Part shown: positions 1 to 10,100 of the stretch, piece after piece | Numbering within the stretch: position 1 is the first letter of the stretch | Layout: the number at the start of each line of letters is the position of its first letter | Source: Incurvaria masculella | Lineage: Eukaryota > Arthropoda > Insecta > Lepidoptera > Incurvariidae | DNA: 64,000 nt | Assembly: GCA_946894095.1 (NCBI GenBank) | Contig: OX335641.1 | Coordinates: 10,496,501 to 10,560,500, forward strand | Direction: 5' to 3' | Translations under genes and position numbers: made by a program | The notes under the pieces: model-generated | Seen by the model: only the letters and a program-made list of their open reading frames with translations | Database searches by the model: none | Told to the model about the DNA's origin: nothing

Positions 1-645
1 ATGAAAAGTGGATCACGTACGACAAGAACGTGCGAAAAAGGTCGTGGTCAAAGGCCGGTCAAGCTTCACAGACTGTGGCGAAACCCGGGTTAACTCGCAA
101 CAAGGTGATGCTGTGTGTGTGGTGGGATTGGAAGGGCATTATTCATTATGAGCTGTTACCACCAGGCAGGACCATCGATTCTGAACTCTACTGCGAACAA
201 CTGATGAGATTAAAGCAAGAAGTTGAGAGAAAGAGGCCGGAATTAATCAACAGAAGGGGTGTGGTTTTTCATCATGATAACGCTAGACCTCGCACATCTT
301 TAGCCACTCAGCAAAAACTAAGAGAGTTTGGCTGGGAGGTGTTAATGCATCCGCCGTATAGTTCTGACCTTGCACCTTCAGATTTCCACCTGTTTAGGTC
401 TCTTCAGAATTCTTTAGGCAGTGTCAGGTTAACATCACGAGAGGACTGCCAAAACCACTTGTCGCGGTATATTGATCAGAAGTCCCAATATTTCTATAGC
501 AATAGGATCATGTCCCTACCTACAAGATGGCAAAAAGTTATCGAACAAAATGGTACCTACATACTCTAGTTAAATGTAAATAAACCATATTAAAAAATGT
601 TTTGAATTTTCTTAAAAAATGCGAAGAAACTTTTTCCCCAACCTA
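1..645 (+). mobile_element. mariner transposon, 3' part (truncated by window edge)
   Basis: The window opens inside a mariner-family (Tc1/mariner) DNA transposon. The transposase frame runs from the window edge to a stop at 569. It is followed by about 45 bases of 3' untranslated sequence and a terminal inverted repeat at about 615-645 (gcgaagaaactttttcccca then acctata), which matches the reversed start typical of mariner elements. A TA target site probably follows at 646. The 5' half lies outside the window, so intactness cannot be judged. Confidence 0.85.
3..569 (+). CDS. mariner transposase, C-terminal catalytic part (5' partial)
   Basis: This is a cut-and-paste transposase of the D,D34D mariner group acting in the nucleus. 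The first codons read EKWITYD, so the first catalytic Asp (in the usual DEKWI motif) falls on the window edge. The second catalytic Asp is in HHDNARP and the third in SSDLAPSD, with exactly 34 residues between them, the mariner spacing. The visible frame is open with no stop or frameshift up to TAG at 569. The internal ATG at position 30 is not the start, because the frame is open back to the edge. The N-terminal helix-turn-helix half is outside the window. The copy could be functional or 5'-damaged. Confidence 0.85.
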   Translation, partial: EKWITYDKNVRKRSWSKAGQASQTVAKPGLTRNKVMLCVWWDWKGIIHYELLPPGRTIDSELYCEQLMRLKQEVERKRPELINRRGVVFHHDNARPRTSLATQQKLREFGWEVLMHPPYSSDLAPSDFHLFRSLQNSLGSVRLTSREDCQNHLSRYIDQKSQYFYSNRIMSLPTRWQKVIEQNGTYIL

Positions 646-1028
646 TATAATGATTTACTAGCTAGTAGATTAAACAACGACAGTCAGCCCTAGGCCCACT
701 CAATTATCCAATTTTCCTTGGGGGCTCACAGGAGGGTGCCTTATTTCCTAGATTTTAGTAATAAATTCTATCAACAACTATCGGCAAGTATTTTTTAGAA
801 TATGTAGCCAGGTATTTTTTAGATCTAAGTACAACTAAGGTTACAATTTTCGGAACTCTGGATCTATGTAAAAGCTAAATTTATCAATATACTAATCTAA
901 AATGATGAATAACTTGAAAAGTAATTCAATTAGGGCACACTTTTTTATACTATTAAGCAATCTAGATATGTGCATCTGTAATTTAAGACCACGTGCAATA
1001 TTGTTACTGGGCTGAAACGATAACTGTA
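646..1028. other. AT-rich spacer with no recognised gene
   Basis: AT-rich sequence between the mariner end and the SINE head. A short motif (aagtattttttaga / aggtattttttaga) occurs twice near 785-825. I see no gene, RNA or known repeat here. Confidence 0.5.
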
Positions 1029-1140
1029 AGCGGCTCGTAGCCTAGTGGCGCGGGGACTGGCCTAGCGTACCAGAGGTCTGGGTTCCATTCCGACATGCAC
1101 CACTTTCATTCTCTTTCCGAGTTCGATAAGTGCATTTCGT
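1029..1140 (+). mobile_element. tRNA-derived SINE, 5' part (split by a LINE)
   Basis: Head of a tRNA-derived SINE. The Pol III A box is at 1038-1048 (tagcctagtgg) and the B box at 1081-1091 (ggttccattcc), followed by the start of the SINE body. The body stops at 1140 and resumes at 6319 after a LINE insertion. A nearly full relative lies at 32935-33202 on the minus strand and confirms the order of the parts. Confidence 0.85.
1127..1140 (+). repeat. left target-site duplication of the LINE
   Basis: The 14-base word taagtgcatttcgt is repeated exactly at 6319-6332 and flanks the LINE on both sides. It belongs to the interrupted SINE body. Confidence 0.9.
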
Positions 1141-1213
1141 GCAGCATCCAAAGGGGAAAACCAACGCCTCGGAACACACTGCGGAGTTGTCTGCTGAGCC
1201 GGGTAGGAAGCAT

Positions 1214-2254
1214 ATGTCCTCACGGACACTTGCAAAAGGGCAACAGTCCCCCGTCTCCGAAGTACGCGACGATGTGCCGACCACCGCGGGGGAAACCCTG
1301 CAAGGGGAGGCCGCTGTCGCGAAAAAGGGACCTGGCACAGCAACAACTGGTGTGGGCACCACCCACGCCCGCAGAGGGTTCAGAGGAGGCAGAGGCCGGA
1401 AAAAGGCGAATGCTACGGGGGCACCAATCGAGACCAAGCCCCAGAGCTCAAAGAGAGCCCGTCACGACGATACCCTGTCGCCTCGTGGCGGTAGCAAGCG
1501 CCCCAAAACTGACCCGGGCCAAGGCTCCACTGCCTCATATGCTGAAGCTACCAAGACCAACGACCTGTGCGTAGCAGTCCTCACCGAACCACAGCAGGAC
1601 CTGACGCAGGAACAGGCTGCCGCGATCCAGGAGGCACTGGAGAGGGTTCTGCTGGAACACATGAGACAGCGGAAGTCAACACCCGGCGAACCCTATTTCG
1701 CGCCCTCCTTTCGAGGTAAACCGTTCCATAGCGAAGGTGTGCTTAAAATGTGGTGCGAAAACGAAAAGTCGCACGGATGGCTTCGGTAAGCCGTCTCAGA
1801 GATCCCATCCCCAAGACCAGGCACCAAGCTGATTGTCCGGAGACAGGTCGATCTCCCTCCTAAGGTAAAGTGCGCCGTTTTCGTCCCTAAGTTCGCTGGC
1901 GAACTCAACGAGCTGAGGAACATTCTATCCGACCAGAACCCTGAGTACCAAGTTCAGTCGTGGTCTCTATACCATGCGGACCGGAAAGAAGAAGGCAATT
2001 TCCTTATACTCGGGGTACCTCAAAATATTATTCCCAGGATTATGGGCAGACAGCGTCGCATGGCCTTCATGCTTGGATGCGTCTACGTGAAATTCTTCAC
2101 CGCCTCGGGGGCACTGGGTGAAACGCCACCCACTCCGAAGCAGTCTGCGCCGTCGGCGACGGGTACGACAGCTGAAAAGCCGTCAGAGACCACGCCTTCT
2201 GGCAGCGACACGAAGATGGACAGCGATGGCGTCCCCAGCCCAAAATCCAATTAA
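1214..2254 (+). pseudogene. LINE ORF1 (gag-like, DUF4780-type), one internal stop
   Basis: ORF1 protein of the LINE, expected to coat the element RNA. The frame is open from 1130, but those first codons lie in the target-site duplication, so the ATG at 1214 (MSSRTLAK) is the better start. The first half is basic, Gly/Arg-rich and low-complexity. The second half, from about 1725, has the tryptophan- and hydrophobic-patterned block of the DUF4780 domain found in insect LINE ORF1 proteins (MWCENEKSHGW ... NFLILGVPQ ... VYVKF). A single TAA at 1787-1789 interrupts this domain, and the same frame continues open to TAA at 2254. The end overlaps the ORF2 start by 29 bases. The DUF4780 assignment is by eye. 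Confidence 0.75.
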
Positions 2255-5200
2255 CGTCATCCAGACAAACCTCCAGCACAAACAAGCAGCAGTGGCCACT
2301 CTCCGGAGAGTGCTGGAGGTAAACAACGAGACCATTGCCCTGATACAGGAACCCTGGATCAGGAAGGACAGGATCTGCGGTCTCAGTAACATCGGAGGTA
2401 AGATACTTCTAGATACCACCATACAGAACCCTCGTACTTGTATATATGTCCCACGACACCTACAAGTAGTACTAATGAATGAGTTCTGTTCTAGAGACCT
2501 GACTACCATAAAGCTACCCAAGGGAGATCTTCCAGAGGTTCTGATCGCTTCTGCCTACCTGCCGGGCGATGCTGAGGTTCCGACCGAAGAAATGGCAGCC
2601 CTTGTTCAACACTGCGAGAGGGAGGGGCTGGACCTCATCATCTCGGACCATGTGGGGCGGCAGCACAGCAAATAAACGAGGTGAGGATCTTGTCAATTTC
2701 TTATTTACAACTAACCTCACCATCATTAACACAGGTGCGGAGCCTACTTTCATCACGTCAAGGTTCCAAAGTATCATTGACATCACGCTCGCCACACCAG
2801 GCGCAGCAAGCCTAATTACCGGATGGCACGTGTCAGACGAGCTGGCCTGCAGCGACCACAAGCGAGTAAGATATAAACTAAGAATTAACACTAAATCTCC
2901 GGAACAAAGACGCAATCCGCGGAAAACCAATCAAAACGCGTACAAAAAGTTGGTGGCTGAGAAGCTATCTACCCTGAACGATACGAAAGTCTATACAAAT
3001 ATAGACCAAATCGAAGAACATGCAAACAACATAACTGACTCTCTTACATCCAGCTACCAAAAATCGTGTCCGCTGACAACGCCACAGACACGACTTACTG
3101 GACCGAATCGAAACCACTGGTGGGGTCCAGAATTGGAAAGACTGAGACGTAAATTGAGGAAACTTTTCAACAGAGCCACAAACACCAGAAATGAACAGGA
3201 CTGGGATGCATACAAGCAAACACAGTACCACTACAACAAGCGTATCCGATTCCGAAAGCGGGAAGCCTGGCGCCGCTTCTGCACCAACATAAACAGTACC
3301 ACCGAAACGTCCCGGATACGTAAAGTCCTCTGTAATGAACCAGAGCGCAGTATCGGCACCCTAAAAAAGGAGGACGGGACCTTCACAAAAAATGAAACTG
3401 AGACCTGTGAAGTTTTGCTGAAAACGCATTTCCCAGGTTGTCAAATAACAACAGGGGCGGAATGGGAGGTCATAAGTGACATAGCCCCCGATAACACAGA
3501 CTGGATAACGGCCCAAAAAATTGTGACAAGAGACAAAGTAAAATGGGCCATCAACAGCTTCCTACCATACAAATCGGCTGGACTAGATGGAATCTTCCCT
3601 GGGCTGCTAAGATGGTGCACTGATGAAATAACTCCTCATCTAGTGAGACTATTCCGTGCGTGCCTGGCCTTCAAATAAGTGCCCTTAAAATGGAGAGAAG
3701 TTAAAATCATTTTTATACCAAAGCCTGGTAGAGGGGACTACACGCAGGCAAAATCATTCAGACCCATCAGCCTCACATCCTTCCTACTAAAGACGCTGGA
3801 AAGGCTATGTGACAGGCATCTGAGAGATGGAGTCCTCAAGATTAAACCATTACACCCACAGCAACACGCCTACAGCACTGGCAAATCAACAGAATCGGCC
3901 CTTCACAAGGTGATTTCCAAAATAGAAGGTGCCCTTTTGTCAGCCTCGGTGGCCCAGTGGCGCGACACTTCGGCGATCGCTCTCCGAAGTTAAGCAACGC
4001 TGGGTCCGGTCTGGTCTTGGATGGGTGACCATTCGACCGTTGAGAGAGGCTGGCCGTGGTTCGGATTCCACGTTAAGCTGTAGGTCCCCTTCCTTACTTA
4101 CTAGGTGGTAGGGTTTATCCCGCCCGGGTTGGTACCATCGCATTGGATGAACGATGGTCGAAGCGGCAATGAAAATTGTCCGTGTTTTCCATCCAGTTCA
4201 ATGTAGCCGTGCAATATAAGGAAGGTCCTGGCATGGCACCTAGTTCCCATGTGGTCTGTTGGGCTAATACCATGACAGAACTTGTGGTATTAGCCATCCA
4301 TGTCCAGTCACATAAAAAAAAAAAAAAAAAAAAAATCAACAAAAGGATCAACACTTGGCGCCTTCATTGATATAGAGGGAGCTTTTGACAAAACCATGTT
4401 CAACAGTATAAGTATGGCCCTGGAGCGGCATGCAGTCGACCCGACCACAAGAGGCTGGATTAACAACATGCTAAAATTCAGAGCCGTACAGCTCACAGTG
4501 GGGAACACAACCAGGGCAGTGGTAGCCAGAGGCTGTCCACAGGGGGGTGTCCTGTCCCCACTACTCTGGAATTTCGTTGTAGACGACCTCATTCGTCGAC
4601 TCAATGAAAATAGTTACTTCACTGTGGGATATGCAGACGACCTAGCCATCCTAATCAATGGCAACTTCGAGAATGTACAGTACAATTTAATGCAGGGTGC
4701 ACTGAAAATCGTAGAGAGATGGTGCGTAGAGTACGACCTTCTGGTAAACCCAGCCAAAACGGTACTAGTAATGTTCACCAACAAAAGGAAGCTAAGTAAC
4801 AAAGGCCTACCAAAATTATTCAATACCGAACTAACCCTCACAACTGAAGTCAAATACCTGGGATTGATACTTGACAGCAAGCTGCTTTGGAATAAACACC
4901 TCGATCACAAGCTCAATAAAGCATGCATTTCCTTCTGGCAATGCACTAGACTACTGGGTAAAACTTGGGGAATCTCACCAGAACTGACCAAATGGCTATA
5001 CACCAGTGTCATCCGACCAACTGTTACCTACGGAGCCGTAGTATGGTGGCCCAGAACCAAACTCTGCACGGTTATCGCCAAACTGCAAAAATTCCAATTC
5101 GGGAATCCGTAATTTCCATTACGGGCTGCATGAAGACCACCCCCACAGCCGCTCTGGAAATAATCCTGGGTCTGCAACCACTGGATCTGGTCATTCAGCA

Positions 5201-6239
5201 GGAAGCAGCCACTGCAGCACTTAGAATGAGAGTGCTAGGTCTATGGGGCAAAACCAACGAGGGTCCGCACACAAAAATCATTCCTTTAGCTATGACATAT
5301 GAACCGATGTTAGCAGCTAAATGTGACAAGATCCACAAAATGCATGTATTTGAGAAGCACTACTCGGTACAACTCATCGAAGAGTCAAATGATTATTCCC
5401 CTATACAAGAGGTTCGCATATATACAGATGGCTCGAAAACCAAGAAAGGGACGGGGGCGGGGACCTTTTCCCCTGATCTAAATATTAAAATATCAACAGC
5501 CCTTGGTGTACACAGTTCTATCTTTCAGGCAGAGTGTGTAGGACTCATCCAGGCAGCCAACGCAGTAGCAGCCAGAGGTGTCACGGGCTTCGGCATCCGT
5601 CTTATCTCTGACAGCACAGCAGTTCTTAAAGCTCTGAATGGTAACATAATCTCATCAGGACTTATTCATGAATGCCATCTTGCTTTGGAGAGTATTTCAC
5701 AAAACAACAGGGTAACTCTCCAATGGATCAAGGGGCACAGCGGATCACATGGCAACGACGCGGCAGACGAGCTGGCCAAAAGAGGATCAGACACCCTACT
5801 GGTAGGCCCAGACCCTATCCTACCGATCCCCTTCAGTCAGCTCCGTACGTGGCTACGTCAGAGAACTCTCACGCAACACCAAGACCTATGGAACAGCACC
5901 AGTGAATGCAGACAGGCAAGGGAGGCGTTCCCGTCACTCAACCCACGCCTGACCAGCCGTTTGCTAAAGCAGACGAAAGGTAACCTACGCGTCATGGTAG
6001 GTATGCTAACTGGACACTGTCAGCTCAACAAACACCTGTATGTTCTAGGTGTAACCAACAGTCCCTTGTGCAGGGCTTGCCTAGGGGACGAAGAATCGGC
6101 TGCTCACGTCGTGCTTCACTGCACCGGAGTAGCGACCCAACGGGCAGAGATCCTCGAATCACCGAGGACGCTCCAAGATGCCTGCGCACACCCATCGAGG
6201 CTACTGCGCTTCTGGGCTGAGCTAGGCTGGATGAGCTGA
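2226..6239 (+). pseudogene. LINE ORF2 polyprotein (APE-RT-RNase H), multiply broken
   Basis: The likely start is ATG 2226 (MASPAQNPINVIQTNLQ), which opens an APE-type endonuclease. Near 2647 the frame shifts from 3 to 1, and the conserved DANAHH segment that should lie between LIIS and WGGS is missing. The RT region continues with a TAA at 3676-3678, a SINE inserted at about 3937-4336, then resumes with FIDIEGAFD, the box CPQGGVLSPLLW and the catalytic YADD at 4630-4641. A frameshift near 5100 leads into RNase H, with catalytic residues visible in YTDGSK, AECVGL, SDSTAV and GNDAADELA. A C-x2-C-x8-H-x4-C motif (CRACLGDEESAAHVVLHC) ends the protein, with the stop at 6237-6239. It cannot make a functional enzyme. 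Confidence 0.88.
3937..4336 (+). mobile_element. SINE with 5S rRNA-like head, nested in the LINE RT
   Basis: Starts near cagcctcggtggcccagtgg and carries a stretch at about 3971-4030 resembling the 3' half of 5S rRNA (gaagttaagcaacgctggg and cttggatgggtgacc). It continues into the same body seen in other SINE copies here (gtagggttt...cccgcccgggttggtacc ... atccatgtccag) and ends with an A run at 4315-4335. This resembles SINE3-type elements, which use a 5S-derived promoter. No target-site duplication could be recognised. Confidence 0.8.
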
Positions 6240-6318
6240 ACTCCAAACTTCGACACAAAATACGCCACAAAGGCTTAAGTGTGGAAACCGAGCCCGACTA
6301 CAAGTAACAAGTAACAAG

Positions 6319-6332
6319 TAAGTGCATTTCGT
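6319..6332 (+). repeat. right target-site duplication of the LINE
   Basis: Exact second copy of taagtgcatttcgt. The SINE body continues immediately after it, which confirms that the LINE landed inside the SINE. Confidence 0.9.
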
Positions 6333-6625
6333 CACGAATGCGAGCTGCTCCATGGTTCAGAATCCATGTAAAACTGTAGGTCCCCTTCCCTACTAGGTGG
6401 TAGGGTTTAAGCCCGCCCGGGTTGGTATCATAGCATTGGATGAAAAGATGGTTGAAGCGGCAATTAAAAATTGTCCGTGTTATCCATCCAGTTCAATGTA
6501 GCCGTGCTCATTAAGGGAAGGTCCTGGCATGGCACCTAATTCCTTCGGGAATGTGGTGTATTGGGCTAATATCATAACGGTAGTTGTGTGGTATTACCCA
6601 TCCATGTCAGGTCCAGAAATGATCC
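6319..6625 (+). mobile_element. tRNA-derived SINE, 3' part (continuation of 1029-1140)
   Basis: Body of the interrupted SINE, including landmarks shared by the family: cccgcccgggttggta, ccatccagttcaatgtagcc, aaggtcctggcatggcacc and atccatgtcagg at the end. Together with 1029-1140 it gives one SINE of about 400 bases. Confidence 0.85.
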
Positions 6626-7124
6626 ATTCACAAATATTTACACATAGCAATACAAGGTATTTGGCTGTTCCAGTTCATTTTGTACAGTAAATGGCGTGGC
6701 CTGATATGGGGTCTACGGCTGACACGGCCATTATTGGATGATTACTATTGTTTATCGGGAACAGACTGGTCTGAAGTCTGAAGAAAGTGTTTTCTAGAAA
6801 GATCAGATTCAAAATTAGTTGCAGTACATTGCAATAACATAACACCAAGTAAGACTCTAACTGAATCTTTGATGGTCTTGATCAGACTTCAAAAAGGCTT
6901 TTCGTAAAGTCGACCATGATGATAAAGATAGCAAAGAATTTCCATTCCAAAAAAGAACTCAAATGCAATTATGAGAATACAATGCTCTGAGATATTGATG
7001 GTTTCACTGAACATATCTTGCAAGTAGGAAAGGCTAGGAGGGAAGGCGGAATTACTGATTGGAATGTTGTGAGGGAAACTGGTTCAACTCATAGAAAAAA
7101 AATCGAGCATCATTCTGTCGTATA
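6626..7124. other. spacer between SINE and POLR3D
   Basis: AT-rich sequence with no gene or known repeat recognised. The POLR3D 3' untranslated region must extend into it, reading leftward from 7125. I did not find a convincing polyadenylation signal. Confidence 0.5.
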
Positions 7125-10100
7125 TTAGCTAAGCGCCAAACGAAACTGCGCCTCCCAATCAGGTATAACATTAAGTTTTCGTTCTACACGTCCCAAGTTG
7201 ATCATGGCACCGGTCCTGCCCTCCGCATCGGCCGCCACCGACACGGCGTCCTGCCGGAAACACGGCTGCGTGCCCACGCTCAGGTCGAACGCCGTGTCGC
7301 CGAGGAACATCTTCACCTTGCCCGACTTGTAGATGAGGATCCGGCCGATCTTACCCTCCTCCAGATCGTTCAGTTTGCATTTGTTGTCCACCTGTAATGG
7401 ATCCATGTTGAGTCCTCCTGTACACCAAATCGCATTGGGACATGCATGAGGCATGAGGCCCAGCGTGCAAGCTGCAAATGCACTGAACAGAAATAAAGTA
7501 GTTATTTTAAAATTATTGTTTTTTTTACGACATGGGGCAATAAATGGTCTTTATTTGTATGTTAACAATGTTTGTGTACATTCGCACCTAATACAGATAT
7601 CATTATTATTTGTAACTCTTAGGGCCTTTTTCACCTACTGCTGATTAGCTTAATCGCCACATATTAAGGCCTTTTCTTAGTAGCTTGCAATCTATACCAG
7701 TACAAGATAATCAGCAATTTAGTAATAAAGGTCCTTTAAGTGTTGATTGAAATAAATCAGCACTTGGTGAAAACCAGGCACTTGTGATCATAAATCACCT
7801 GAGCTTATTGTTTTTATCCACCTTCATATTACAATCTATCACATATTTGAACATTCAGTAATGGTTTTGTGCATTTTTTGTGTTGACTTTCTGGGATAGC
7901 TTCCATTAAAGCAAGCTTATAGTTTGCGAAAGTAATAGGATTTCTTGCTATAAGGTCTTGAGTAATTCTCCCCATCAGTCGGCGACATGTGGGTTTGTCA
8001 TCTGTCAGGTGGGTCTCCAGCAAGATCGGGTGAGTTACAATGTGCTTTTATAGCATTCTGTTAATTTTTAGCCCCTTTAATGATGGTTGGGAAAGCGAAG
8101 ACGTCGTACAGTGAACCATTGTTAATTATATCACTTTTTAGATTACTGCAGTTGTCATACACGTTTGAAAAAACATGTTTTTCACGCGGCAGGAGGAGAC
8201 TGCCGAGTACGAGTGCGTAGCAGCTGCCTCCTCGACAACGGGCTAAATGATCAGCTCGAGACGTCAGAGTCTCATTGTTAGTTAATTGATTGTGTATCCA
8301 CAATTATTTTGAGCATTTTTTACTGGAATGCAATTGCAATATTTTATTTAAATACCATAGATATTGGCTTCGTTATAAATTTGCTTCTAGTACAATTGAG
8401 AATTGCGAACATTCAATATAGGTTACACAACTACTGGCTAAGTTTTTATTTTATTATTTTGGTAAAGATGATTTTATGCCAGGTTAGTCTTCAATCCAGG
8501 TAGAGGCATATGTATCAATGGTTGAGGTATCTGGACACTGCTGAGCTTATTTGTGATGTAATTAATCAACAACTCTCAATTTTTTATTGCTCTCTGACTC
8601 AGAATGTTTCCAATGAATTAATTGATGCATGTAAGTGATGAAAATAATGATAATGTGACACGTCTTTGTCAGCCTCGGTAGCCCAGTGGTGCGACGCCGT
8701 GTGATTCGATAAGCTAGGTAAGCCCATCTGAGCGCGGTTGGGATCTGGATGGAGTATAAACTATCCAAGTCCAGTAACATAAAAAAGATTGTGATTTAGT
8801 ATTATCCAGCATCTGGCACCCATTAAGGAGTAAGGCTTTACTTTAAATATTGTATGATATCAATTTTACTAGGAAACTAGGTTTTACTGCTGTTACATGA
8901 CCATAAAAATAAAAAATAATATAACCTCTTTAGGTTCTTCTGCTGACTCTCCTGGCTTCTTTTTCTGAGGCGGAACATCCTCATCCGCACCTCGGCCTGG
9001 CAAGTTGTCTGGCAACTGTGGAACATAAATATTATTGTGTTATTACCGAAGTATTGAAATTGTCAGTGCAATTTATAAAAACGATTTGTTTCATTCCTCA
9101 TCATAAGCAATCCCCATGGTTTGCTGGCCTCCCTAGAGTGAAAGATGAAGTGCTTCTCCATTGTATATCATAGACTGTGAAGTACCCATATATCGACTTT
9201 CACTGCATTCCGAAATGCGTATATTGCGGAGAATTCACAATGTACGCGTACACGTGTCGACCGCACACAGATCGTACAAAGCGCTCACGGTTGAGAGCAT
9301 GTGCGCCACGTACGCTGTCAAATGGCTGTCATCGAGCTGTCATAAAGCGTGTTTATCTGTAGTTCTCTGATCGTGTGAACTTATATTCTGAAATAACGAA
9401 GGCTTTTCGCCGTTTTTTATTTTAGTTAGACCAGTCTCGGCCTGGAATAACCATTCTCGAGACATACAAGGCATTTTTGAGGTAGTTAGGTTAGGCTCTG
9501 ACATTTATATCTGCTCAAATTAGTTCCGATTTGATATCTTGCGATGGTGGCTATGAGCAGTGATATCAATTCGGAACACAAGTATTCAATGTATTCGCTT
9601 TCTCTGTGATATTTGAAATGTACGCATTTTGGAATACAGGGATATTAGCTTATTTATCATGACAGGTGGTGCCTAAGCGACCTCACCTAAAAGATCCGTC
9701 AAATCTGTCAGATACCATACAAAATAAAACAATAGATTTCAAAATATTTTTTAGTCAATCTATATAATTGAAATGACTGTTATTCCTAAAATAAAAGGTT
9801 CTAAATTATGCTAATCAAATGAAGCCTAACATAACCTATAATATTTCTTTATATACTTGGTGCTGGTCAATCACATTTAAATGTGTTTGGAAACAAACAA
9901 AAGCTATTATTTTCCTCTAAGCCTTATTCTTACTGCATCGTGCAGTACATCTTTAATCTTAAAACTCGTAAATCAAACTTGACCGGAATGACAGATTTGA
10001 CGTTTTTAAGGTGAATTCGCTCATGCGACATCTACAATAAGCTTTGGGTTTTCTTCACCATTAATAAATATAAAAATAAAAGCCAATTACATGATACCCT

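Larger units (their letters stand above)
1141..6318 (+). mobile_element. non-LTR retrotransposon with APE, RT and RNase H domains, inactive
   Basis: A near-complete LINE inserted in a SINE, flanked by 14-base target-site duplications. It carries ORF1 (DUF4780-like) and ORF2 (apurinic endonuclease, reverse transcriptase, RNase H, CCHC-type zinc motif). There is no poly-A: the 3' end is about three copies of a 7-base unit (acaagta) at about 6298-6318, as in I/R1/LOA-type elements. The combination of RNase H and a microsatellite tail favours that assemblage over jockey; the exact clade is not decided. The copy is dead: a stop in ORF1, a small deletion in the endonuclease, a stop in ORF2, a SINE insertion in the RT and a further frameshift. 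Confidence 0.88.

Noticed and set aside
3971..4030. A 5S rRNA gene
   Set aside because: Only the 3' half is 5S-like and it is followed by a SINE body and an A tail.
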